Shown one piece after another: positions 7,315 to 16,047 of a stretch of 64,000 nucleotides of DNA (position 1 is the stretch's first letter; each line of letters begins with the position of its first letter). The translations under genes were made by a program, and so were the position numbers. Under the pieces are notes generated by a model. The model did not search any database. It saw nothing but the letters and a program-made list of their open reading frames with translations, and was not told the origin of the DNA. The DNA comes from CAYPTY01 sp964413935 (GTDB taxonomy: Bacteria; Bacteroidota; Rhodothermia; Balneolales; Balneolaceae), in contig CAYPTY010000007.1 in NCBI GenBank assembly GCA_964413935.1, positions 62,001 to 126,000 on the forward strand, in the 5' to 3' direction.

Positions 7315-9066
7315 ATGGAACGTATACTCAACAGTGTAAACACCTTTTTTTCGCCTCTCTCATCCGCACAAAAGATACTCTTCGGATTATTCACCATTGC
7401 CATACTGATTTCGCTTGGCGTGGTGTTCTACTGGGCTCTGCAACCCAGCTATACCATTCTTTTTGGATCATTGTCACCGGAATCGGCCAATACCATTGTG
7501 GAAGAGCTTAACTCCAGCGGAGTTGATTACCAGCTCAAAGACAATGGAAAATCCATTTATGTACCCCAGGATCAGGTGTATGACCTGCGACTTCGGTTTG
7601 CGGCTGAAGGAGTATCCGACAGTAAATATCAGGGCTACGAGCTTTTTGACCAGAATACCCTGGGCATGACCGATTTCATGCAGCGTATCAACAAAAAGCG
7701 GGCACTGGAAGGGGAGCTGGCCAGGACCATCAATTCCATACAGCAGGTGGAAAGCTCCCGCATTCACATCGTGCTTCCCGAACGCTCTCCCTTTCAGCAG
7801 ACATCGGTAGAACCATCCGCTTCCGTGATTCTGGAACTGAAAAGCGGGGGCAGTCTCAGTCAGGAGCAGATAGAAGGTATCGGAGCGCTGATTGCAGGAT
7901 CGGTTGAGGGCTTGACCCCGGATAAAGTGGTAATCCTGGATCAGAAGGGGAAGAAAATATCGGATAACACCGCTGAGGATTCTGATTTCGCCATCACCAA
8001 CTCCCAGATGAAAATCCGAAAAGACACCGAAGCCTATCTCACCAACAAAGGGCAGAGTATGCTGGACATGGTTCTGGGTCCCGGTAACAGCATTCTGAGA
8101 GTTTCTACCCAGCATGATTTTGACCGCCTGATTCGGGAATCGGATATGATTGACCCGGAAAGCCGCATCGTGATTTCGGAGGAGAAGCGAACCACAACCA
8201 ATGCCGATCGTACTCAGGAGCCCATCACCACATACAATCCATTTGACCAGCTGGCACAAAACCAGCAACCCGAGCCACCACAGACTCAGACCATCACTAC
8301 CCAGTCGCGGGATGATGAATCCTCTATTCAGGTGAAAAACTATGAGACCAATCGTACCCGGGAGCAGTATGAAAAAACCATCGGTATGGTAACCCGCATC
8401 AGTGCATCCATATTACTGGATCACAAGCAGGTGGTTGAAGTGAATGAAAACGGTGAAACCGTTACCCGGCAGGAACCCTTCACACCCGAAGAGATACAGG
8501 AAATCAAAGATGTAGTGATTCCCGCTCTTGGGATTCAGGAAACACGGGGTGATCAGATTCAGGTTACCCAGTTCCCATTTCAGGAGCCCTATCTGGATGA
8601 GCCTGTCGACGAAAATTTCTTTCAGGAGCCCATCTCCATCATGAAAATCATCCGCTGGACGCTCATCAGCCTGGTGATGATTACCATTTCTGTGCTCATA
8701 TACCGGGTCACCAAGAATTTTACGCCCCAGTACGATCCCTTACTGGCTACCAAAAGTGAATTTGACTACCAGAATAATGAACTGAGCGGATCAGATAAAG
8801 CAGCACAAGCACTGCTTTCCGGCGATGAGAATTTTACAAAGAGCTTGGATGGAAATGAACAGGGTGATGAACATGCGCTACCTCAGGGCGAAGGAACTCC
8901 GGCTCTGGAGGGCGACATCTACAGTGCCAAGATGACCAATGAAGCCCGCATGCTTACCGACAGTAATGAAATTGCAGAAGCACTCAAGGATTATGTGGAA
9001 GTAAATGCCTCGGAAGCCGCCAAAGTGGTGCGCTCCATGATGAATGAATGGGTAAAAGTATCATAA
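7315..9066 (+). CDS. fliF: Flagellar MS-ring protein FliF
   Basis: 583 residues. It has an N-terminal membrane helix (about 20-43, ILFGLFTIAILISLGVVFYW), the secretin-like ring-building domains (SVEGLTPDKVVILDQKGKKIS), a long central region including a Pro/Gln-rich loop, and a second membrane helix at about 445-463 (SLVMITISVLIYRVTK). The C-terminal tail (ALKDYVEVNASEAAKVVRSM) is the part that binds FliG. It forms the inner-membrane ring on which the rotor and export gate assemble. Confidence 0.97.
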   Translation: MERILNSVNTFFSPLSSAQKILFGLFTIAILISLGVVFYWALQPSYTILFGSLSPESANTIVEELNSSGVDYQLKDNGKSIYVPQDQVYDLRLRFAAEGVSDSKYQGYELFDQNTLGMTDFMQRINKKRALEGELARTINSIQQVESSRIHIVLPERSPFQQTSVEPSASVILELKSGGSLSQEQIEGIGALIAGSVEGLTPDKVVILDQKGKKISDNTAEDSDFAITNSQMKIRKDTEAYLTNKGQSMLDMVLGPGNSILRVSTQHDFDRLIRESDMIDPESRIVISEEKRTTTNADRTQEPITTYNPFDQLAQNQQPEPPQTQTITTQSRDDESSIQVKNYETNRTREQYEKTIGMVTRISASILLDHKQVVEVNENGETVTRQEPFTPEEIQEIKDVVIPALGIQETRGDQIQVTQFPFQEPYLDEPVDENFFQEPISIMKIIRWTLISLVMITISVLIYRVTKNFTPQYDPLLATKSEFDYQNNELSGSDKAAQALLSGDENFTKSLDGNEQGDEHALPQGEGTPALEGDIYSAKMTNEARMLTDSNEIAEALKDYVEVNASEAAKVVRSMMNEWVKVS

Positions 9067-9075
9067 ATCAAAGAT

Positions 9076-10116
9076 ATGTCAGCAGCAGAAAAAACACTTA
9101 TTGACAGCATCAGCGGGATGAGCGGCGTTCAAAAGGCAGCCATCTTCATGATTGCCCTGGGGGTTGAACGGGCAGCAATGATCCTCAAAGAATTGAAGGA
9201 TGATGAAGTGGAAAAAATTACCCTGGAAATTGCCCGACTGGAAAATGTGAGTCTATCGGCCGTTGAGGAAGTAAACATCGAATTTTATCAGGCCCTGCAA
9301 TCCAAGTCTATGGTGGTTGAGGGTGGAATGGATTACGCCCGCAACGTTCTGAATGAGACCAAAGGAAAAGGTGAGGCGCGCGGACTTATGAAACGCCTCG
9401 AAAATAAAACCGGAAACGATACCTTCGGCTTATTCCAGGCCAATGATACCTCGCAAATTGTCCGCTTCCTGGAGAATGAGCAGCCTCAGATCGCAGCGGT
9501 TATTCTGGCTCACCTGAAACCCGCAAAAGCAGCCGATATCCTCTCAAAACTGGATGACAACTTCCGGACCGAAGTAAGCTATCGCATGGCTAGTCTGGGC
9601 CAGATCTCATCCGCTGTGATTGAAGAGATCGAAGAAGCCATCCGCGAAATGGTTACCGACATCGAAGGCTATGAAGAGGAAGATCTGATGCATGTGGGTG
9701 TGGAAGCAGTAGCCAATATTCTGGGTGAGGTCGACATCGCAACAGAGCGCTCCATTCTCGGCAATATTGAAAACATGGATCAGGATCTGGCGGAAAAAAT
9801 CAAAAAGAAGATGTTCCTCTTCGAAAACCTGGGCGAACTGGAAGACCGCGATCTGCAGGTCATCATCGGCGAGGTGCAGCGCGGCGATCTTGTACTGGCA
9901 CTGAAAGGACAAGAAGAACAGATGCTGGAACGCATCGTGGAGAATATGTCGTCAAGAGCCAAAGAAATGTTCCTGGACGATATGGAAGCCTCCGGCTCAG
10001 TGCATAAGAAGCAGGTGGAAGAAGCCCAGCAAAAAGTGGTGGCTGTAGTTAAGAAACTGGAAAGGGAGGGACAAATCACCACCCGAAAACCCGATCCCGA
10101 AGAACTGCTTGGTTAA
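9076..10116 (+). CDS. fliG: Flagellar motor switch protein FliG
   Basis: 346 residues. The N-terminal FliF-binding domain (QKAAIFMIALGVERAAMILK), middle domain with EHPQ-like NEQPQIAAVILAHLKP at about 135-150, and C-terminal charged domain (EDLMHVGVEAVANILG; NLGELEDRDLQVIIGEV) are all present. Charged residues of the C-terminal helix (DDMEASGSV region, with ...SSRAKEMFLDDME) contact the stator. It lies between fliF and fliH in the flgB operon. Confidence 0.97.
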   Translation: MSAAEKTLIDSISGMSGVQKAAIFMIALGVERAAMILKELKDDEVEKITLEIARLENVSLSAVEEVNIEFYQALQSKSMVVEGGMDYARNVLNETKGKGEARGLMKRLENKTGNDTFGLFQANDTSQIVRFLENEQPQIAAVILAHLKPAKAADILSKLDDNFRTEVSYRMASLGQISSAVIEEIEEAIREMVTDIEGYEEEDLMHVGVEAVANILGEVDIATERSILGNIENMDQDLAEKIKKKMFLFENLGELEDRDLQVIIGEVQRGDLVLALKGQEEQMLERIVENMSSRAKEMFLDDMEASGSVHKKQVEEAQQKVVAVVKKLEREGQITTRKPDPEELLG

Positions 10117-10131
10117 TCATCCGGAATACAC

Positions 10132-10830
10132 GTGAAAGAGAAAAACAATCATAAATTTGAAAGCATCGAGGAAAGTCCTACCCGCCTTTCCTATGAAATG
10201 GTTTTTGCACGAAATCTGGAGGATGCTGAGGATTTTGATCCGGATGAAAAAATTCTGCGATCCGATCTGCAGCGCGTTCTGGAGAACAAGGATCATGAAT
10301 TTGATGTGCAGCTGAGTCTCGAAAAAATCAGGACTCATGAACAGAGTTTTATCCGGGGTTTGCAGGATGGGGAGGTGATTGCACGTGAACGCTTTGAGGC
10401 CCAAATCAAGCCTCTGCAGGATGCCTTGCAGGAAGCAAACCTGATGGTGCAGAATCTGCTGAACGAACTCAAACCCCATCTGGCTACGCTTGTGTTTGAC
10501 CTGGCTGAAAAAGTACTGGAGCATCCCGTTGAAAGCGAGGCAATGCAAAACCGGGTGAAAAAAGAGATCACCTCCCTGTTGTCAGAAATCAACAGCAACC
10601 TGAAAATCAGGATTGATATTTCAGCTATTGACTATGAGCTGATCACCTCGGTTGTGGAAGCCCGCGAGCATGGTGAAAAAATTGAAGTAGTGGCTGATCC
10701 GGGCCTGAAGTCGGGCGAATACCGCATCGAAACGGCATCTGAGCTGATTGTGAAACAGTTCAGGAAAGTGCTCAATGACTACCGGCAGCGACTGGCTATC
10801 ACCGGTGAAGTAGAGGAGGATGCATCATGA
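10132..10830 (+). CDS. fliH: Flagellar export ATPase regulator FliH
   Basis: 232 residues from a GTG start at 10132. There is a charged N-terminal half and a predicted helical middle (AQIKPLQDALQEANLMVQNL). The C-terminal globular part is typical of FliH/YscL (LVFDLAEKVLEHPVESEAM; VVADPGLKSGEYRIETASEL). FliH holds the FliI ATPase in check and brings it to the export gate. The stop overlaps the fliI start (ATGA), a sign of translational coupling. Confidence 0.9.
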   Translation: MKEKNNHKFESIEESPTRLSYEMVFARNLEDAEDFDPDEKILRSDLQRVLENKDHEFDVQLSLEKIRTHEQSFIRGLQDGEVIARERFEAQIKPLQDALQEANLMVQNLLNELKPHLATLVFDLAEKVLEHPVESEAMQNRVKKEITSLLSEINSNLKIRIDISAIDYELITSVVEAREHGEKIEVVADPGLKSGEYRIETASELIVKQFRKVLNDYRQRLAITGEVEEDAS

Positions 10831-12164
10831 TGACCGACCTGCTTTCCGAAATCAGGGATGGCTTGCCCACCGTAGACACCTCCCCCAAACACTTTGGAAA
10901 AGTAACTTCCGTGATCGGTACCGTTATCGAAGCCTCCGGACTGAAAGCATCTGTAGGAGAACTGCACTTGATTCAGGGTGAGAACGGTTACCGAACCGAG
11001 GCCGAAGTAGTGGGACTGAAAAATGAAACTACGCTGCTGATGCCCCTTGATCAGATTGAAGGCATTAAAACCGGCTGCCTGGTGGAGGGTACACCCCGAT
11101 CCATGAGTATCAATGCCGGGCCGAACCTTCTGGGCCGTGTAGTGGATGCCAATGCCTGTCCTATTGACGGAAAAGGGCCGATCAGCGGATGTGTGGAATA
11201 CCCGGTACATAATGCACCTCCGGGTCCGCTGGAGAGAGCCAACATCGACAGTATCCTGAATACCGGCATCCGCAGTATTGATGCATTCACGACCGTCGGA
11301 AACGGGCAGCGAGTAGGTATTTTCGCGGGATCGGGTGTGGGTAAAAGTACCATGATGGGTATGATCGCAAGGCATTCCTCCGCAGATATTAACGTGATTG
11401 CTCTGATTGGTGAGCGGGGACGTGAGGTAAAAGAATTTATTGAGGATGTACTGGGGTATGAAGGCCTGAAGCGTTCAGTGGTGATTGCCACAACTTCGGA
11501 TAAGGCGGCCATGAGTCGTGTCAAAGCGGCCTTTACCGCTACAGCCATTGCGGAATATTTTCGTGACCAGGGCAGAAACGTGCTGCTGATGATGGATTCG
11601 GTAACGCGTGTGGCCATGGCCCAGCGGGAAATCGGACTGGCATCCGGTGAGCCTCCTACTACCAAAGGCTATACGCCAAGTGTTTTTGCGATGCTGCCCA
11701 AACTGCTGGAAAGAGCAGGGCGCACTCAGAAAGGTTCCATCACCGGTTTCTATACCGTTTTGGTGGATAACGACGACATGAATGAGCCCATCGCTGATGC
11801 TGCACGATCCATTCTGGACGGACACATTGTACTATCCCGGAAACTGGCTCATAAAAATCACTATCCAGCGGTGGATGTGCTGGAATCCATATCCCGGATC
11901 ATGAAAAGTATCATTGATCCTCAAAAGGTGCAGATAGCCGGAAAAGTGAGGGACCTGATGGCTATTTACCAGGAAGCTGAAGACCTCATCAGCATTGGGG
12001 CCTATACCCCGGGCAGCAGCACCCGCATTGATGAAGCGGTGAGTAAGATCGAACAGATCAACGCCTTCCTGCGACAGGATTATCATGAATCGAGCCTGCA
12101 AAGCGATATCTGGCAGCAGCTTACCCAGATTGTCTTAAGTCAGAACGGAGGACATAGGGCATGA
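10827..12164 (+). CDS. fliI: Flagellum-specific export ATPase FliI
   Basis: 445 residues. The Walker A motif AGSGVGKST is at about 167-175, the Walker B-like stretch NVLLMMDSVTRVA is present, as are the family signature GEPPTTKGYTPSVFAMLPKL and GERGREVKEF. FliI is an F1-beta-like hexamer that unfolds and delivers export substrates with FliH and FliJ. Overlaps fliH by 4 bases and fliJ by 4 bases. Confidence 0.97.
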   Translation: MMTDLLSEIRDGLPTVDTSPKHFGKVTSVIGTVIEASGLKASVGELHLIQGENGYRTEAEVVGLKNETTLLMPLDQIEGIKTGCLVEGTPRSMSINAGPNLLGRVVDANACPIDGKGPISGCVEYPVHNAPPGPLERANIDSILNTGIRSIDAFTTVGNGQRVGIFAGSGVGKSTMMGMIARHSSADINVIALIGERGREVKEFIEDVLGYEGLKRSVVIATTSDKAAMSRVKAAFTATAIAEYFRDQGRNVLLMMDSVTRVAMAQREIGLASGEPPTTKGYTPSVFAMLPKLLERAGRTQKGSITGFYTVLVDNDDMNEPIADAARSILDGHIVLSRKLAHKNHYPAVDVLESISRIMKSIIDPQKVQIAGKVRDLMAIYQEAEDLISIGAYTPGSSTRIDEAVSKIEQINAFLRQDYHESSLQSDIWQQLTQIVLSQNGGHRA

Positions 12165-12589
12165 AAAAATTCATCTTCCGATTCGCATCCTTACTGAAGA
12201 TTCGCAAACACGAAGCCGAGCTGAAACAGCAGAAAATGAGTGACCTGCTGTATAAACGAAAAAGGCTGATGGAAGAACTGCAAAGGGAGGAAGAGAGAAT
12301 CAAAGGCCTGTTTTCAGAAGACAATGTACTGCGGGGCCGGCAGATGAGATCGGGATATGAATTCCTGCACGAGAAGCAGCGGAACATTCTGAAGCTGCAG
12401 GATGAGATTCAGAATATGAATGAGGAAATCGAAGCACAAAAGGAAAAAGTCATTGAGGCGAATAAGCAATTCAAGATGATGGAGCTGCTGCAAGCCAAAG
12501 ACCGACTTAAGTATATGAAGGAGCAGGAAATGGAGGAGCAGTTCCAGCTCAATGAAATCGCAACCCAAATGTTTAACCGAACCAACTAA
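12161..12589 (+). CDS. fliJ: Flagellar export protein FliJ
   Basis: 142 residues, almost entirely one long charged coiled coil, with the opening MKKFIFRFASLLKIRKHEAE typical of FliJ. FliJ acts as the stalk of the FliI ring and escorts chaperones. The assignment rests on position directly after fliI with an ATGA overlap, length and coiled-coil character, because FliJ sequences are poorly conserved. Confidence 0.88.
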   Translation: MKKFIFRFASLLKIRKHEAELKQQKMSDLLYKRKRLMEELQREEERIKGLFSEDNVLRGRQMRSGYEFLHEKQRNILKLQDEIQNMNEEIEAQKEKVIEANKQFKMMELLQAKDRLKYMKEQEMEEQFQLNEIATQMFNRTN

Positions 12590-12593
12590 AGCT

Positions 12594-13172
12594 ATGGATG
12601 TCAAAAAAATCGGAATATTAGCGGGTATTTTCATCGGCTCCTTTCTGGTAGTGGTGGTAGTGGTTTATCTGCTTTACCCCACCCTGAAACCGGAAGCGAT
12701 TGAGGCTATTGAGGCATCGAAACCCAAAGAAAAGTTTTCCATTGAAAGCTATGATCCCAAGGATTTTGATGCGGAGGCCATAACCCGTCTGCGCCGTACC
12801 GTTGTTGAACTTCAGGACTCGCTTGAGCTCATGAAGTCACGAGAAGCCCGCTATCTCGCAAACATCGATTCCCTTGCACTGCAGGTGGCTGAACTGCTGA
12901 ACCGGCCTAAACCAACGCCGGTCAGTAAAAAGCCTGAAGCTGTAGTAGCCAAACCGGAACCGAAAGAACCCGAGGTAGACGAGCGTATCCAGGAGATCGC
13001 AAAAACACTGCTGAACCTGGACGAGGAAGAGTTAACGCCAATCGCCAATCTGATGACAGAAGACGAACTGGCGGATTTATACTCAACGGCTTCAAAAAGC
13101 CAGAAAGAAAAGCTTTTACGGGTACTTACACCCGAAAAAGCAGCAAGCATACTTAAAAAAGTAATGTCATGA
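12594..13172 (+). CDS. motE: MotE-like protein (membrane anchor, coiled coil, MgtE-N-like domain)
   Basis: 192 residues from the ATG at 12594; a longer frame from 12552 would lie inside fliJ and is unlikely. There is one N-terminal membrane helix (IGILAGIFIGSFLVVVVVVYLLYP), a coiled coil at about 50-95 (TRLRRTVVELQDSLELM), a Pro/Lys-rich linker and a C-terminal domain resembling the MgtE N-terminal repeat (LTPIANLMTEDELADLYS; LRVLTPEKAASILKKVM). MotE family proteins act as chaperones for stator (MotC) or FliG-associated functions in other bacteria. The exact role here is inferred. Confidence 0.8.
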   Translation: MDVKKIGILAGIFIGSFLVVVVVVYLLYPTLKPEAIEAIEASKPKEKFSIESYDPKDFDAEAITRLRRTVVELQDSLELMKSREARYLANIDSLALQVAELLNRPKPTPVSKKPEAVVAKPEPKEPEVDERIQEIAKTLLNLDEEELTPIANLMTEDELADLYSTASKSQKEKLLRVLTPEKAASILKKVMS

Positions 13173-14866
13173 TTAACATACTCAATCAAATCTTACAGCA
13201 GCTGGGAGGAAGTCTGACGCCCCAGGTTGCCGGAGCAGGACCTGAAGGATCTGCAAATAACGGCGACTCAGCGTCTTCTTTTGCCCAGTCCCTGTTTTCC
13301 TTTCTGGGGGAACAGTCGGCTGGAGGTGTATCATCAGGTTTGATACCTGCATCACAGGCTGAAACTGCTGATCAGAGCCCGGAGCTTCCCTTGCAGGATG
13401 CACCGATGCCTGATGGAGTGCTGACACCAGTCTATCCGCACATGTGGTTACATTCATCTGTGCTGGCAAAAGACTACACGCAGCAGTCACAGCAGCTTTC
13501 ACCATCAGACGGACAAACACCGTCAACTGATGGATCCGGCCTGCAGGTAATGGCTCTGTTCAAAGGTGCTTCATCTGAACATTCAAAACCTCAGATGACC
13601 CTGAATGTGGTGGATACCTCAGCCCTGCAAATCCCGGAAGGAAATGCTACTTCGCATGGGTCTGATCTGAAACTGGTGAATCCTTCGGGGAACATCATTT
13701 CGGGTTTATCAGGCGCAGCAGTGAGTGCTGAAACCTCCAAATTAACTCCCCAAAATGGAAGTCAGCTACAAAGTGCCTTTCCCATGGATGAGGTTATTAA
13801 GCTGGAGGAGCTCGCCCAGACCGAAACCGGTCGCAAGATTCTGCAGCAGATTGTTCAGAGCGATGATCTGCCAGAAGGCATTGATCTGAATAAGGTGAAA
13901 GCCATTCTCGATAATGCAGAAACAAAAGCGGCAGAAGGACTCAAGCTGCAACGGAATGTACCTGAATCACAGGCAGTAAAGGAAGGATTACCAACCCGGG
14001 AATTCGGGCTGAAACTGGTCAAAAACCAGCCTTCAGAATCGAATGCCTCAGGTGTGATTACAGAAAGCAAGGTTACCACAGATGAAATGAGCAAGCGTGC
14101 AACCCTGCATGAACTGCACAGGAACCTGTCGGTGGCTCAGAAAGAAGCTGTTTCGAATAGCACAGAAAACGCTAAACACTCAGCGGACAGCAGCATAGGC
14201 ATGCTGAACGGGAATGCAGAAAATGCGAATCGCCATACCGGTTCCGGAACAGATCAAAACCTGAAAAGACAGGCACAGCAGGGCAACATCAATCTGCTGA
14301 ACAATCAGAACCCGGCCACCCCGATGGGTGAAGGTTCTTTTGATCTGGCAGCCATCGAACATGAGCTGCAGGAAGGAACAGGACTGGAAAACCTGAATCG
14401 TATTTCCCTGGATCTAGCAAACCGGTCTGATTTTGCCAATCGCCTTAGTCGTGTGATTGGACAGCGATTTATGGCTGCAAACACCAATCAGGCTTCGGAA
14501 GCCTATCAGCAGCATACCTTTATGCTGGATGATGGTGAAGCTTTACAGGTTGCGGCCAGACAGTCTGAAGCCGGCCTGAGCCTTCAGCTGGGTTCCGGAA
14601 ACCAGGAGCTCATGCGCCTGATTCAGCAGCATGCTGATGAGATCCGGGCTCACCTGAAAAATGAACTGAATATTGAAATTGATCTTCAGCTCAAACAGGA
14701 TTCGGGTGAGGCGCAGTCATTCGGTGCAGATGAGGGCAAGGGCAGAAATGCTACTGGCACTCAGGCTTCAGCGGATGCCTCCCTGAGCGGCCAAAATGAT
14801 AACCACTCGGACACGAGGTTGAATCCCCGCTATCTGGGATTCAATAACAATGAATGGGTAGGATAA
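13169..14866 (+). CDS. fliK: Flagellar hook-length control protein FliK
   Basis: 565 residues, low complexity and rich in Gln, Ser and Ala over residues 1-420, as expected for the molecular ruler part. The C-terminal FliK domain begins at about 440 (EALQVAARQSEAGLSLQLGS; HADEIRAHLKNELNIEIDLQ) and ends in a disordered tail. FliK is secreted intermittently to measure the hook and switches the export gate to filament substrates. Overlaps motE by 4 bases; flgD starts 1 base after the stop. Confidence 0.9.
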   Translation: MINILNQILQQLGGSLTPQVAGAGPEGSANNGDSASSFAQSLFSFLGEQSAGGVSSGLIPASQAETADQSPELPLQDAPMPDGVLTPVYPHMWLHSSVLAKDYTQQSQQLSPSDGQTPSTDGSGLQVMALFKGASSEHSKPQMTLNVVDTSALQIPEGNATSHGSDLKLVNPSGNIISGLSGAAVSAETSKLTPQNGSQLQSAFPMDEVIKLEELAQTETGRKILQQIVQSDDLPEGIDLNKVKAILDNAETKAAEGLKLQRNVPESQAVKEGLPTREFGLKLVKNQPSESNASGVITESKVTTDEMSKRATLHELHRNLSVAQKEAVSNSTENAKHSADSSIGMLNGNAENANRHTGSGTDQNLKRQAQQGNINLLNNQNPATPMGEGSFDLAAIEHELQEGTGLENLNRISLDLANRSDFANRLSRVIGQRFMAANTNQASEAYQQHTFMLDDGEALQVAARQSEAGLSLQLGSGNQELMRLIQQHADEIRAHLKNELNIEIDLQLKQDSGEAQSFGADEGKGRNATGTQASADASLSGQNDNHSDTRLNPRYLGFNNNEWVG

Positions 14867-14867
14867 G

Positions 14868-15542
14868 ATGGATATCACATCAATCAACTCAAACACATCC
14901 GCCGCACTGGCCGCCAATGCGCAGCCGGGTAACTCAAACCTTGGACAAACTGAATTTCTGCAGTTGCTGGTAACGCAGCTGCAGAATCAGGATCCGATGA
15001 GTCCGCTCGACAGTGCCGAATATGCTGCACAGCTGGCTCAGTTCAGTAGTGTGGAGCAGCTGGTAAACCTGAATAGTGGCATGGAAAGTCTCATCAGCAA
15101 TCAGCAGATGATGAATGCCGGCCTCAATAACACCATGAGTGCCAATCTGGCCGGTAAATCCGTGACAGCACTAAGTGATCGCATCGCTATCGGTGCAGAA
15201 GAGCGCAGTGCGGATGTCACCTTCAGGCTGAACAGCGTGGCCAGTAATGTGCAGGTGAATATTCTGGATTCGAACGGGAATGTAATCCGAAGCGAGAATC
15301 TCTCCGGTTTCAGCAAGGGCGACCACAGCTGGACCTGGGATGGTAAAGCCGACAACGGTCGTTCTGCGCCCGCCGGTAACTACCGTGTGGAGATCAGTGC
15401 GGTAAACGGTGAAACACCTGTGAATGCACTCACCTTTGTGAAAGGTGAAGTTGAAAGTGTGAAATACACATCAAGCGGTGTGCAGCTTGTCGTGAATGGC
15501 GTAGCCATTCCGCTGGGCGACATCGAGTCTATCGGCGCTTAA
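14868..15542 (+). CDS. flgD: Flagellar hook capping protein FlgD
   Basis: 224 residues. The N-terminal FlgD signature is LGQTEFLQLLVTQLQNQDPM (about 26-45), followed by AEYAAQLAQFSSVEQL. The FlgD Ig-like and Tudor-like domains follow (SWTWDGKADNGRSAPAGNYR). FlgD caps the growing hook and is later shed. The gene order fliK-flgD-flgE is typical. Confidence 0.96.
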   Translation: MDITSINSNTSAALAANAQPGNSNLGQTEFLQLLVTQLQNQDPMSPLDSAEYAAQLAQFSSVEQLVNLNSGMESLISNQQMMNAGLNNTMSANLAGKSVTALSDRIAIGAEERSADVTFRLNSVASNVQVNILDSNGNVIRSENLSGFSKGDHSWTWDGKADNGRSAPAGNYRVEISAVNGETPVNALTFVKGEVESVKYTSSGVQLVVNGVAIPLGDIESIGA

Positions 15543-15560
15543 TTGATTTAACCACCGAAC

Positions 15561-15965
15561 ATGAACATTGAACATTTAACCGGACGCATTCAACCCGACT
15601 TACAGCCTTCAGGGAAGCCTTCCAAAGCACCCGAAGGAGGCCAACAGCCCCAGGGCGAATCGTTCTCAAGTGTACTGAACCGGGTAGCCGGTTCCGGAGA
15701 GCAATCGAAACTTAGCTTCTCTGCTCATGCCATCAAACGACTGCAGGACCGATCCATTGAACTCAACAGCGGAGACGTGGAACGCATCGGGGCAGCCATT
15801 GACAGGGCGGAGCAGAAGGGAAGCCGGGAATCGCTGGTGCTCGACGGCAATCAGGCTTTTATCGTGAATGTTCCCAATAAAACCATCATCACCGCAATGG
15901 ATGTGATGGAAATGCGGGAGCGGGTATTCACCAACATCGACAGTACTGTTTTTACCAATAAATAA
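15561..15965 (+). CDS. TIGR02530-type flagellar operon protein
   Basis: 134 residues. After a disordered N-terminal third, the segment LSFSAHAIKRLQDRSIELNS, then ESLVLDGNQAFIVNVPNKTI and ERVFTNIDSTVF, match the pattern of the small flagellar operon protein family TIGR02530, found between flgD and flgE in many bacteria. The family is conserved in position but not understood mechanistically; a hook-assembly role is likely. Confidence 0.85.
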   Translation: MNIEHLTGRIQPDLQPSGKPSKAPEGGQQPQGESFSSVLNRVAGSGEQSKLSFSAHAIKRLQDRSIELNSGDVERIGAAIDRAEQKGSRESLVLDGNQAFIVNVPNKTIITAMDVMEMRERVFTNIDSTVFTNK

Positions 15966-15980
15966 AATTAAACAACAACC

Positions 15981-16004
15981 GGACTGGCCCCGCAAGGGAA
16001 GTCC
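15981..16004 (+). other. Stem-loop in the flgE leader
   Basis: GGACT at 15981-15985 pairs with AGTCC at 16000-16004 around an inner CCC/GGG stem and a GCAA loop. It sits 44 bases upstream of flgE, with no T-run after it, so it looks more like an mRNA leader structure than a terminator. Its function is unknown. Confidence 0.35.
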
Positions 16005-16047
16005 ACCGCGGCCGACCGACTGAAGCCGCATCAAATAGGAGACCATC

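Noticed and set aside
7474..8268. 264-residue frame antisense to fliF
   Set aside because: A shadow of the fliF reading frame; no start signal, no recognisable protein features.
11051..11665. 204-residue frame antisense to fliI
   Set aside because: Lies wholly inside the conserved ATPase gene and is explained by its codon use.
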